Assembly (NCBI RefSeq): GCF_002995845.1
Contig: NZ_PVXP01000019.1
Coordinates: 1-53,034, forward strand
DNA length: 53,034 nucleotides
Direction: 5' to 3'
DNA from: Clostridium luticellarii
Lineage (GTDB): Bacteria; Bacillota; Clostridia; Clostridiales; Clostridiaceae
In this document: positions 15,842 to 24,259 of the stretch, in pieces
Position numbering within the stretch: the stretch's first letter is position 1
Layout: each line of letters opens with the position of its first letter
Program-made: the position numbers and the translations under genes
The notes under the pieces: model-generated
Told to the model about the DNA's origin: nothing
The model's input: the letters and a program-made list of their open reading frames with translations, nothing else
The model's database searches: none

Positions 15842-16903
15842 ATGAAAGCATTACTTTTAGCCGGGGGCAAGGGTACTAGATTAAGACCTCTAACAGACAG
15901 GTTACCAAAACCCATGGTTCCAATTATGGGAAAACCGCTTATAGAAAGAGTGATAAACAAACTAAAAGAAGCCGGAGTTACCGAAGTAGTTCTAAGTACT
16001 TGTTACAAATCTCATTATATAAAAAATTATTTGGATAATGGTTCAAAATTAGGCATAAAAATAGATTACGTTTCAGAAGACATTCCACTTGGGACAGGAG
16101 GTGCTATAAAAAATTCCGAAAAATTTTTTGATGATACTTTTATAGTTTTGAATTCTGATATAGTAGATGACATATCCTACAGAGATCTTGTAAAATTTCA
16201 CAATAAAAAGAAGGCCTCAGTTTCCATTGCAATGACAAAGGTCAAAGACCCTTCTCAATATGGAGTTATAGAATTTGACAGTGATAATTATATAAATGCA
16301 TTTAAAGAAAAACCCAAACAGGGCGAAACAAATTCAAAATGGATAAATGCTGGAGTTTATGTATTTGAACCGGAAGTTTTTAAAGAAATACCCAAAGACA
16401 GGGTGGTATCCGTAGAAAGGGATGTTTATCCTCTATTACTTGAAAAAGGCTATAGGATGGCAGCTTATAAATACAATGACTACTGGATTGATGTGGGAAC
16501 TTTAAAGAAATATATACAGGCACATGTAGACATACTTCACAGTAGCTGTAACAAATATAGAAAAGCCAATAATATTTCAGATATAAAGAACATAATCTTT
16601 AAAAGTAAGAATGTAAAAATATATCCGGATGCAAAAATAATAGGGCCGGTGTTTATTGGCAATAATTCCATTATAGGTTCCAATGTTCAAATAGGTCCTT
16701 ATACGGTCATCGGAAATAACTGCCATATAGATCAAATGAGCAATATAAGCAGAAGCATACTGTGGGACAGAATAAACATAAACGGAGATGTAAATATAAC
16801 AAATTCTGTAATAAGCTCCGACTGCACTATAGATAAATGCTGTGACCTATTAAATACAGCCTATGTTTCAAATAATTATGATAACAATCTGCTTGCTATA
16901 TAA
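15842..16903 (+). CDS. Sugar-1-phosphate nucleotidyltransferase (mannose-1-phosphate guanylyltransferase-like)
   Basis: It makes an NDP-sugar from a sugar 1-phosphate and NTP. The N-terminus 'LLLAGGKGTRLRPLTDRLPK' followed by PMVPI is the nucleotide-binding signature; 'VLNSDIVDD' holds a metal-binding Asp, and 'WINAGVYVFEPEV' and 'YWIDVGTLKKYIQAH' are typical of GDP-mannose and glucose-1-phosphate transferases. Residues about 250-345 contain hexapeptide repeats (IGPVFIGNNSIIGSNVQIGP), a left-handed beta-helix. Length is 353 residues. It leads a three-gene plus-strand cluster with a glycosyltransferase and a glycosidase-like protein. The exact sugar cannot be told from sequence. Confidence 0.87.
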   Translation: MKALLLAGGKGTRLRPLTDRLPKPMVPIMGKPLIERVINKLKEAGVTEVVLSTCYKSHYIKNYLDNGSKLGIKIDYVSEDIPLGTGGAIKNSEKFFDDTFIVLNSDIVDDISYRDLVKFHNKKKASVSIAMTKVKDPSQYGVIEFDSDNYINAFKEKPKQGETNSKWINAGVYVFEPEVFKEIPKDRVVSVERDVYPLLLEKGYRMAAYKYNDYWIDVGTLKKYIQAHVDILHSSCNKYRKANNISDIKNIIFKSKNVKIYPDAKIIGPVFIGNNSIIGSNVQIGPYTVIGNNCHIDQMSNISRSILWDRININGDVNITNSVISSDCTIDKCCDLLNTAYVSNNYDNNLLAI

Positions 16904-16923
16904 AAACTAAAGAGGTGATATTA

Positions 16924-18084
16924 GTGAACAAAAACATAATTTTTTTAAGTACTTATCCGCCAAGGGCATGTGGAATAGCAACTTTTACTGCCGATTTAAC
17001 CAAAAATCTGTCCTATGAATTCCCTTCGGACAATTATAAAATAGCTGCTATAAATGATGAAAACTATAAATATGAGAAAGATATATGGTCTACTTTAAAT
17101 CAATTTGACAGAAAATCTTATATCCACCTTGCGAACCTGATAAATAATTCAGACACGGATCTGGTTGTAATAGAACATGAATACGGAATATACGGCGGGG
17201 AATGCGGAGAGTACCTTCTGGATTTTATAAACAACTTAAAAATTCCTTTTATAACAACCTTTCACACCATATTGTCAAATCCAAATGAAAAACAGAGGGA
17301 AATACTTAAAATATTGGGCAGCAAAAGCAAAAAAATCATTACCATGGGAGAAAATTCTATAGAAATTTTAAATAAGATATACAATATACCGGAAAATAAA
17401 ATTACTGTAATACCTCATGGAGTGCCTGATATTGATGTAGAGAGCAGAGAATCCTTAAAAAAAGTATTTGGTTTTCAAAATAGAAATGTCATAAGTACAT
17501 TTGGACTTTTAAGTCCTGGAAAAGGCATAGAATATGCCATTGAAGCTGTGAGTCAGGTAGTAAAAGCCCATCCTGAAGTACTTTATCTGGTGCTTGGTCA
17601 GACCCATCCTTGTGTAAAAAAGGTCCAGGGGGAAAGTTACAGAAAAAAATTACAGGACTTGGTTTCAAAATTCCATATAGAGAACAACGTACAATTTGTA
17701 AACAAATACCTTACAAAAAAAGAAATAGTACAGTATTTGACTCTGTCTGACATATATGTGACACCTTATCTGGAAGGTGAACAGGCAGTGAGCGGTACAC
17801 TGGCTTATGCTGCAGGGTATGGAAAGGTAATAGTCTCTACCCCATACAGATACGCACAGGAAATGTTGAAGGATGGAAAGGGAATGCTTGCCAAATTTAA
17901 GGATTCAACTTCCCTGGCCCGGGCCATACTATACTTGCTTGATAATCCTGCATCCAGAAAAAATATGGAAAACAGCATGCTTTACCTGGGTAAAAAGATG
18001 AAATGGTCTTACGTATCAAAACAATATGAAAATTTATTTTTAAATATAATCAAAACCAGTAAAATTACAAGGCAGGTGGTATAG
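16924..18084 (+). CDS. GT4 family glycosyltransferase
   Basis: A retaining GT-B glycosyltransferase of about 386 residues. The N-terminal 'FLSTYPPRACGIATFTADLT' is a glycine-containing acceptor loop; 'ITTFHTIL', 'VIPHGVPD', 'STFGLLSPGKGIEYAIEAV' and 'DIYVTPYLEGEQAVSGTLAY' (the EX7E-type donor site) follow. The start is GTG 16924, 6 nt after AGAGGTG; an earlier in-frame GTG at 16915 overlaps the SD. No membrane span is seen, so it is cytosolic. It probably uses the NDP-sugar made by the preceding gene. Confidence 0.87.
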   Translation: MNKNIIFLSTYPPRACGIATFTADLTKNLSYEFPSDNYKIAAINDENYKYEKDIWSTLNQFDRKSYIHLANLINNSDTDLVVIEHEYGIYGGECGEYLLDFINNLKIPFITTFHTILSNPNEKQREILKILGSKSKKIITMGENSIEILNKIYNIPENKITVIPHGVPDIDVESRESLKKVFGFQNRNVISTFGLLSPGKGIEYAIEAVSQVVKAHPEVLYLVLGQTHPCVKKVQGESYRKKLQDLVSKFHIENNVQFVNKYLTKKEIVQYLTLSDIYVTPYLEGEQAVSGTLAYAAGYGKVIVSTPYRYAQEMLKDGKGMLAKFKDSTSLARAILYLLDNPASRKNMENSMLYLGKKMKWSYVSKQYENLFLNIIKTSKITRQVV

Positions 18085-18089
18085 CAGTC

Positions 18090-19226
18090 ATGCGTATTTT
18101 TGAGGAAGAGCATTCAATGCCGCTTTTTATAATGACCGATGATACAGGAATTATTCAGCACAGTGTATTTTCAGTACCTGATCCGAACTCGGGTTATACC
18201 ACAGATGACAATTCAAGAGCCTTAATTGCAGCAGTAATGCTCTATGAAAAATTTAAAAGCAGAAAATATTTGAAGCTAATTCTTATATATACTTCTTTTT
18301 TACTATATGCCCAAAACAAAAAAGGTACTTTTAAAAATTTTATGGATTACAACAGAAACTTTACGGAGGAAGAAGGGTCTGAAGACTGTTTTGGAAGATG
18401 TCTGTGGACACTCGGCTATACCTTCAGTTCAGAAAGTATACCGCAATCTATCAAATCTGCAGCTTTAACCATGCTGTACAGAGCAATACCCAATATACCT
18501 TCACTGGCTCATATAAGAGGAAAATCCTATTCTCTGCTGGGATTGAGCTTTTTCTACAAAGCTCTTTCAGAAAAAAATACAAGCAACATAAAAGAGCCTG
18601 TAGATAAGTATTTAAATGGAATTGAAGTGTTAAAATTCAACAATACACCCCTGGCAACCACTCAGGATCTAATCAGTACGACAAAAGATACAATGGTTGA
18701 TATCTCCCAGTACCTTTTGGATAATTTTGAAGCTCATAAGGAGGATTCCTGGCAGTGGTTTGAGGATAGTCTGACTTATGGAAATGCTATGCTTCCCTGG
18801 AGCATGTTAAAAAGCGGAAGTATATTAAAAAACAAAAAATATATTGACACAGCACTCAAATCCCTGGACTTTCTAGAAAAAATCAGTTTTTCAAAAGGCT
18901 ATTTCAAACCTATAGGCAGCAATACCTGGTTTAAGAAAGGAGATGCAGCTCCTTCTGAATTCGACGAACAACCTATAGAGGCCTGCGGTACATGTATTAT
19001 GTATACAGAAGCCTACAATATATTCAGACATCAAAAATATCTGGATAGAGCTTATGCCTGCTACGAGTGGTTTCGAGGAAAAAATTCCATAAACAAAACC
19101 CTGGTGGATAATTTTACTAACGGCAGCTATGACGGAATAATGAGAACTCATATAAATTTAAATGAAGGGGCAGAGAGCATTCTAGCAAAAATAATAACTG
19201 AACTCACTTTGGATACACTGCAATAG
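18090..19226 (+). CDS. Glycosidase-like protein with probable alpha/alpha-toroid fold
   Basis: A 378-residue protein of mostly helical pattern. 'PDPNSGYTTDDNSRALIAAV' with its acidic pair, repeated W/G-rich helices ('EDCFGRCLWTLGYTFSS', 'DSLTYGNAMLPWSMLKSGS', 'QPIEACGTCIMYTEAYNIF') and no signal peptide fit an intracellular six-hairpin toroid of the kind found in glycosidases and phosphorylases, often encoded or fused next to GT4 enzymes. The gene starts 5 nt after the glycosyltransferase stop. It may trim or phosphorolyse the glycan made by its neighbours. Activity is not assignable from sequence. Confidence 0.65.
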   Translation: MRIFEEEHSMPLFIMTDDTGIIQHSVFSVPDPNSGYTTDDNSRALIAAVMLYEKFKSRKYLKLILIYTSFLLYAQNKKGTFKNFMDYNRNFTEEEGSEDCFGRCLWTLGYTFSSESIPQSIKSAALTMLYRAIPNIPSLAHIRGKSYSLLGLSFFYKALSEKNTSNIKEPVDKYLNGIEVLKFNNTPLATTQDLISTTKDTMVDISQYLLDNFEAHKEDSWQWFEDSLTYGNAMLPWSMLKSGSILKNKKYIDTALKSLDFLEKISFSKGYFKPIGSNTWFKKGDAAPSEFDEQPIEACGTCIMYTEAYNIFRHQKYLDRAYACYEWFRGKNSINKTLVDNFTNGSYDGIMRTHINLNEGAESILAKIITELTLDTLQ

Positions 19227-19243
19227 TAGATATTTAAAATATA

Positions 19244-19308
19244 AAGTTTAAAGTGCAAATTTGATACTTCAGCTCTGATATCTAAATACAACTTGCACTC
19301 TGAACTTT
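19244..19308. terminator. Bipartite hairpin between convergent genes
   Basis: AAAGTT...GTGCAA (19244-19259) pairs with TTGCAC...AACTTT (19293-19308), two 6-bp stems with a 4-nt mismatch and a 33-nt loop. On the minus strand it continues into TATATTTT. It may end transcription from both sides, or be a copy of a short interspersed repeat. Confidence 0.45.
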
Positions 19309-19348
19309 AGTTATTCTCTACTGAACTTTTGCCATAATTGCTTTGAGT

Positions 19349-20362
19349 CTACTGTATAAATATTTTATCTTTTCCAACATAACTGGAAACCATGTTGTAT
19401 ACGAAATTCACCATCTTATTATGATGTTCTTCAGAATAGGTACACACACTATCCAGTATTTCAAAAGGATAGGAAAGTAAAAGAGAATTTGGATTTGATT
19501 TCATCATATTTTTAAAATAATTTTTTGAAATTCTAAATACACCTATACTTACATCTTGTATTTTATCTGCCGGAATTACCCGAAAAGTTTTTTCTATACA
19601 TTTTTTATAATATTCATCCCAATTTTCAACATATAATATGGGATCAAAACATATTCTAACCTTCCATCCCTTCTTCAGGGCACTTCTGGCTGATTCCAAC
19701 CTGGAGTCCAATCCCGGAGCCATTTGTTCATATTTTTTTGCAATTTCATCTGGCGAAATTGTCCATGCAAGTATAATATTGTCCCCCGGTACGGCTTTTT
19801 CTATACTTTTAAAATTAGAGCTTTTGGTCCTGACTTCTATTTTTAAATTATCTCTCACTCCAGCAAATTCCAGCCATTTGTTCAAAAATCCCGTGATATT
19901 TTCAAAAGCCATAATATCTGTATCATAAGATATGCATATGTATGCAGGATGTTCTTTCAAAATATGCTCCACCTGATGAAATACATCCTCTATATTTACA
20001 AATACAACTATGTTGGCGGAAGAATACATTCCCTGAAGATAGCAGTATTCACAATTATAAATGCAATTCATTATGGAAGATGTATAGTAAAAATATTTGT
20101 TCCCGAAATCATCACAAACTTTGGCACCTTTATAAATTAAATTTCCGTCATTATGCGCCAGTATCAGCTGAGGTGATTTTTTCTGCGCCAAAAAATCTTG
20201 ATTATGCCTGCAGAATACATCTTTATAGTGTTCAATATTTATTACCCTGGAATTCTTGAATCTTGAAAGTATGGCTTTTGCATTTTCGTTCTGAAGTACC
20301 CTGTTTTCCACATAAATATGAGAGAAACTAGATGAATTTAAGCTGTTGTACCAATTTCTCAA
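19349..20362 (-). CDS. SPL family radical SAM protein (spore photoproduct lyase-like)
   Basis: A radical SAM enzyme related to spore photoproduct lyase, which repairs UV damage in spore DNA. The cluster motif CIYNCEYC (CxxxCxxC) is followed by 'YLQGMYSSANIVVFVNIEDV', and 'ILAHNDGNLIYKG' precedes it, all typical of the family. In a by-eye alignment with B. subtilis SplB, 'YICISYDTDIMAFENI' falls on the region of the hydrogen-donor Cys141, with Tyr rather than Cys at that place, so the reaction may differ. The start is TTG 20362, 10 nt after AGGAGAGG; a longer TTG frame begins at 20416. It overlaps the nucleosidase-like gene by 35 nt. Confidence 0.8.
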   Translation of the reverse strand: MRNWYNSLNSSSFSHIYVENRVLQNENAKAILSRFKNSRVINIEHYKDVFCRHNQDFLAQKKSPQLILAHNDGNLIYKGAKVCDDFGNKYFYYTSSIMNCIYNCEYCYLQGMYSSANIVVFVNIEDVFHQVEHILKEHPAYICISYDTDIMAFENITGFLNKWLEFAGVRDNLKIEVRTKSSNFKSIEKAVPGDNIILAWTISPDEIAKKYEQMAPGLDSRLESARSALKKGWKVRICFDPILYVENWDEYYKKCIEKTFRVIPADKIQDVSIGVFRISKNYFKNMMKSNPNSLLLSYPFEILDSVCTYSEEHHNKMVNFVYNMVSSYVGKDKIFIQ

Positions 20363-21161
20363 AATATATCTTCCTCTCCTGTTTAGTTTTACAGTAAATC
20401 TGTGTAAATGGTTCAAGAGCTAGAATCAAGCTATCCTGCCTTATTTTATAGGATCTACATAATTTCTTAAGTTTCTGCTGCATGGATACTGATAAGTTCA
20501 AATTTAATATGATCTCATTTATGTAATTCATGTCTTTCTCATCCAGTATATCAATTGGTTTGGCGCATTCATGGGAGATATCAAGTATCCATTTGCAAAT
20601 TTCCACCGAATTTTTTTCAACTAAACTGTCTGCTTTTGCCGGCTCCAAATTGCCGATGCCCAAATAACCCGCTACTATTTTCAAGCAGTAAATTCTATGA
20701 GGTGGTAAAAATATAGATACTGATTCAAAAAAGGCAGCTCCTTCTACATCTGCAATGTCCCCCTTTATACTTTCAGGAGACTCCTTTCCGGAAGCCCTGG
20801 AAAAACTATCCAAGCACCCTTCTTCAAAAGGATGCTTGAATATCATATCTGGATAAAAATCCATGCCGGTTTCACCATTGATTATTTTATTGCAAAGTAC
20901 TACAGCACCTGCTTTAAATTTCCCGTTCACACTTTCACATAATCCTATATTTATAAAAGTATCATATGCAGTTACATCAAATTTTCCTATAATATAACTA
21001 CAGGCACTAGCTGCATTTACGGCTCCAGTTTTACTTATTATAAGTAAAATTTCATCATTCTTAAAAACTTCAAATTTATTTATAGAATTATATTTTTTTA
21101 AAGAAAATCTCTTTATGAATGGTTCTGCCTCACTGTACAAAGCTGTCGATATAAAGATCAA
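20328..21161 (-). CDS. Nucleoside phosphorylase/MTA-SAH nucleosidase-like protein
   Basis: A 277-residue protein with the purine nucleosidase fold in its first about 200 residues: 'ISTALYSEAEPFI', 'IISKTGAVNAASACSYII', 'INIGLCESV' and 'ADVEGAAFFESVSIF' (the ME-type nucleoside-binding loop). The C-terminal about 75 residues are helical and basic. True Mtn nucleosidases cleave methylthioadenosine or S-adenosylhomocysteine. It overlaps the downstream SPL-like radical SAM gene by 35 nt, so the two are translationally linked; removal of a SAM-derived nucleoside is a reasonable guess but not shown. Confidence 0.65.
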   Translation of the reverse strand: MIFISTALYSEAEPFIKRFSLKKYNSINKFEVFKNDEILLIISKTGAVNAASACSYIIGKFDVTAYDTFINIGLCESVNGKFKAGAVVLCNKIINGETGMDFYPDMIFKHPFEEGCLDSFSRASGKESPESIKGDIADVEGAAFFESVSIFLPPHRIYCLKIVAGYLGIGNLEPAKADSLVEKNSVEICKWILDISHECAKPIDILDEKDMNYINEIILNLNLSVSMQQKLKKLCRSYKIRQDSLILALEPFTQIYCKTKQERKIYFEKLVQQLKFI

Positions 21162-21218
21162 AATTATCCACCTCCACTGCTATTTATCCAATTTACAGTT
21201 CATATCCGAAAAGTCTTA

Positions 21219-21806
21219 TCATTTTATACCTTTCCTCAAATATCTCTGCATTTTAAAATTCCATTTTCCATAGTCCTGGCTGTATTCTTCCTTTACAATC
21301 TTCAAAAAATCATCCAGCACCCCCAACTTGCTCAATCCCTTCATAAGATGACGCGGATAATCACAATTTCTGGAATAATTGTTTTTAGGATCTATTACCT
21401 TTATGGAAAAATCATTATTTATATAAAGATCCTTGCACCTTATGTCCAACTTGGTGAATCCAAGTTCTTTAAATTCCCTTATAAGCTGAATTATATTGAT
21501 GGCTGCCTCTTTATTCAGTCCATTTTTCTTAATATAATAATCAAGTCTCTCTCCGCTAACATAACTTCTTACAATATAATAATCTCCATGAAGATATACT
21601 TGAGGAAAATATTTGCTTTTGCTGGTTTTTTTCAATATATCATATTCATTTTTACATACATACTTGTTTTTAAATATTTTTATCACTCTGCCATCTTCAA
21701 GCAGATACACTATGCCATTATGACCAGATCCAATAAAATTTGCACCTCTCAGCATGTTTTCAGCTATTTCGTCCAGTTCAATATAATAACCTTCTCTTTT
21801 ACCCAT
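21219..21806 (-). CDS. Small protein-kinase-fold protein
   Basis: A 195-residue protein with a reduced kinase fold: glycine loop 'GSGHNGIVYLLEDGRVIKIF' with the ATP Lys, hinge 'YYIVRSYVSGERLDYYI', catalytic-loop equivalent 'LDIRCKDLYINND' and metal loop 'IKVIDPKNN' in place of DFG. It is much shorter than Ser/Thr kinases and resembles RIO or lipopolysaccharide-kinase-like enzymes. The start is ATG 21806 after AGAAAGG. It lies upstream of the nucleosidase and SPL-like genes on the same strand with a 58-nt gap, possibly in one unit. The substrate is unknown. Confidence 0.7.
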   Translation of the reverse strand: MGKREGYYIELDEIAENMLRGANFIGSGHNGIVYLLEDGRVIKIFKNKYVCKNEYDILKKTSKSKYFPQVYLHGDYYIVRSYVSGERLDYYIKKNGLNKEAAINIIQLIREFKELGFTKLDIRCKDLYINNDFSIKVIDPKNNYSRNCDYPRHLMKGLSKLGVLDDFLKIVKEEYSQDYGKWNFKMQRYLRKGIK

Positions 21807-21879
21807 AAACAAACCTTTCTATAAATATTGTTATTATATTGTATGAATTCAGGTGCAATAATTTGATAATAACTTAAAT

Positions 21880-21909
21880 AAAAAGCCAGAAAGTAAAAAT
21901 CTTTCCGGC
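21880..21909 (-). terminator. Rho-independent terminator after the YhcG-like gene
   Basis: GCCGGAAAG / CTTTCTGGC (21901-21909 and 21885-21893, one mismatch) with loop ATTTTTA, followed by TTTTTATTT on the minus strand. Confidence 0.85.
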
Positions 21910-21918
21910 TTCATTAAC

Positions 21919-23082
21919 TCAAAATGATTTTAATTTTGCCTTAATTCCACACCCTATTTCTTCCACTCTAGGTAATATACCCTGAAATTTACCTGGAATA
22001 TCCTCATTCAGTATGTATTCGGAATCTCCTGATTCTTCCAGATTTTTAAAAGCGTACTGCACAATTAATTTTTCATCTTCCTTGCAGATCATTATACCTA
22101 CAGAACTTCTGTCATCTTCACCTTTAACCGAATCATCCAACAGAGAAAGATGAAAAGTCAGGATTCCCAGATATTCAGGTTTAAATCTCCCAATTTTCAA
22201 TTCTACTGCCACATAACCTTTCAGTTTTAAATTATAGAAAAGCAAATCTATGTAATAATCTCCTCCTGAAAGTTCTATATGATATCTGTTGCCAACCAAT
22301 GCAAACCCAGAGTTCAGTTCCAAAAAAAATTCTATGGTTGATTTAACAAACTGTTTCTCAAAAATTTTTTCCTTTTCCTCATCCGAATTATTCATAAAAT
22401 CTACGAGATACTCATCTTTTAATATTAAAAAATAATTTTTCAAATCTTTTTCATCCGACTTATCAGTTAAAACTATATCCTTTATAAAATGTGCTGCACC
22501 TGCATCTTCTTTTTTCCCATTGTTCTTATCTTCAGGACCACAGTCCGTTTCCGATGTTATAATATCTTTATTTTCAAAAGGCTGCTCTTGTTCCACCATT
22601 GTGTCATTGTGAGAAACCTCTTCATCAACCTCTTCTTCTATACCATACTGCAAATCTATTTTTTTTATCAGTTCTTCCACAGTCCATCCTTTTTCCAGAA
22701 CCTTATCCGCATATTCCATTCTCTTATTTATATCTTTTATCCTGTCTAGAATAACCATATTACAGGACCAGCTTATTCTAGAAGCTGTATTCTCCACAAA
22801 GTTTTGAGATTCATACTCACTGGCAAATTTAACCATGCTCTTTAAATTTTTTTCTGAAAACCCTAGATTATCTGGAAATTTAATCCTAAAATACTGTGCC
22901 AGAGTACTTATGAATTCATCTCCACAGCCTTGATTTTGTTTCTCCAAAATCAAATTGCCAATTCTCCAGTAAAGCATAAACATATTTTTATTTACAGCTA
23001 TAAGAGATGCATTTTTTGAAAAAATCACATCATCACCCAGATTTTCAAGAAATTTATCTATATCATTATGATAATCTATCAT
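21919..23082 (-). CDS. YhcG/DUF1016 family PD-(D/E)XK nuclease-like protein
   Basis: A 387-residue two-domain protein. The N-terminal DUF1016 domain has 'MLYWRIGNLILEKQNQ', 'GFSEKNLKSMVKFASEY' and 'SWSCNMVILDRIKD'. The C-terminal nuclease-fold domain (about 215-387) has 'FALVGNRYHIELSGGDYYID', the acidic residue in 'YIDLLFYN' and the ExK of 'AVELKIGRF'. A Glu/Asp-rich linker of about 50 residues (150-200) lies between, longer than usual. The family is widespread and often near mobile or restriction genes, but no such genes are next to it. A DNA-processing role is inferred. Confidence 0.85.
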   Translation of the reverse strand: MIDYHNDIDKFLENLGDDVIFSKNASLIAVNKNMFMLYWRIGNLILEKQNQGCGDEFISTLAQYFRIKFPDNLGFSEKNLKSMVKFASEYESQNFVENTASRISWSCNMVILDRIKDINKRMEYADKVLEKGWTVEELIKKIDLQYGIEEEVDEEVSHNDTMVEQEQPFENKDIITSETDCGPEDKNNGKKEDAGAAHFIKDIVLTDKSDEKDLKNYFLILKDEYLVDFMNNSDEEKEKIFEKQFVKSTIEFFLELNSGFALVGNRYHIELSGGDYYIDLLFYNLKLKGYVAVELKIGRFKPEYLGILTFHLSLLDDSVKGEDDRSSVGIMICKEDEKLIVQYAFKNLEESGDSEYILNEDIPGKFQGILPRVEEIGCGIKAKLKSF

Positions 23083-23222
23083 ACCAAAACCACCCTAGAC
23101 TAGTATCATCTTAATTTAAATATATATTAATTTTATTATACGGTAAAATCAATAATATTTCTACCAGATTAAAAGTATTTATTCATCACTAAGACACATG
23201 CTTGAATCTAACAATCCCCTCT

Positions 23223-24131
23223 TTACCTGAAATTGATGCTCTTCTCATACCTGTCTCTTCCCAGCACTGTGTTTTCAAATATATCTTTTGCATTTTTCAA
23301 ATATATGTCCGGATGAGGCATGGAAGGGCTAAAATGAGTAAGCCACAGTTCTCTCACTTTTCCCCTCACAGCAAGAAGGGCTGCTTCCGAAAATACCATG
23401 TGTTTGTACTTTACAGCCTTTGGAATATCTTCATTATCCCCATACATACCTTCGCATATGAATACATCAGAACCTTCAATAAATTTTACCAGTGCTTCTG
23501 TAGGTCTTGAATCTGTACAGTAGGATATTTTCAATCCTGGTCTTTTACATCCAAGTACCATGTCAGGATCATATACATGATCCTTGTCTTCCATGGTCTC
23601 TCCTCTTTGAAGCCTGCTCCAAAACCTGATGGGAACTTTATTTTCCAGAGCTTTATTTTTGTCAAATTTTCTGTTTCTGGTTATGTCAAGAGAATATGCA
23701 AAGCAGGGCATATAGTGATCCACTGACAATGCATTTATAGTAAAATCCCCTATCTTCCTGCAGCAGCTTCCCCGCCCACAAAGCTCAATCAAATTTATTT
23801 TGTAGGGAAGCAGCGGAGCTATCACCCTGAGCCCGTTTACCACTTTTGAAAGTCCTGCTGGTCCCATTATACTGACAGGTTCTGTCCTTCCTGAATTGGC
23901 CATGGTAAGCAGCAATCCAGGAAGCCCTGCTATATGATCTGCATGAAAATGTGTAAATAAAATAATATCTATGTTCTTTATTTTCCATCCTAAAATTTTC
24001 AGGCTGAGCTGAGTACCTTCACCACAATCTATGAGAAGCTTTCTCCCATTGTAGGAAGCTATCACTGAAGTAAGGTATCTTCCAGGAACAGGCATACTTC
24101 CTCCACAGCCCAGCAAGCATAAATCCAGCAT
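23223..24131 (-). CDS. rnz: Ribonuclease Z
   Basis: A metallo-beta-lactamase-fold tRNA 3' endonuclease that removes 3' trailers from tRNA precursors lacking CCA. '[14 protein letters not shown]' is the zinc HxHxDH motif (about residues 61-66), preceded by '[12 protein letters not shown]'; 'YCTDSRPT' and '[11 protein letters not shown]' supply the remaining ligands. Length 302 is normal. A solitary gene with SD GGAAGGGG before the ATG at 24131, divergent from the LytS-type kinase gene. Confidence 0.92.
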   Translation of the reverse strand: MLDLCLLGCGGSMPVPGRYLTSVIASYNGRKLLIDCGEGTQLSLKILGWKIKNIDIILFTHFHADHIAGLPGLLLTMANSGRTEPVSIMGPAGLSKVVNGLRVIAPLLPYKINLIELCGRGSCCRKIGDFTINALSVDHYMPCFAYSLDITRNRKFDKNKALENKVPIRFWSRLQRGETMEDKDHVYDPDMVLGCKRPGLKISYCTDSRPTEALVKFIEGSDVFICEGMYGDNEDIPKAVKYKHMVFSEAALLAVRGKVRELWLTHFSPSMPHPDIYLKNAKDIFENTVLGRDRYEKSINFR

Positions 24132-24259
24132 AAGTCTATCCCCTTCCTGAATTTAGTATATACATAATAACATAAATTTAAATCAATTTCCTGTACCTTT
24201 CAATATAAACTGTGCTAAAATATACGTATTTAAATGAAACAAATTTTAGGAGGAGAACC

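Noticed and set aside
18398-18607. Overlapping plus-strand frame inside the glycosidase-like gene
   Set aside because: Out-of-frame shadow of the 18090-19226 gene, without SD.
22489-22749. Hydrophobic plus-strand open frame opposite the YhcG-like gene
   Set aside because: Phe/Ile-rich content is the antisense of the acidic linker and helices; no start signal.
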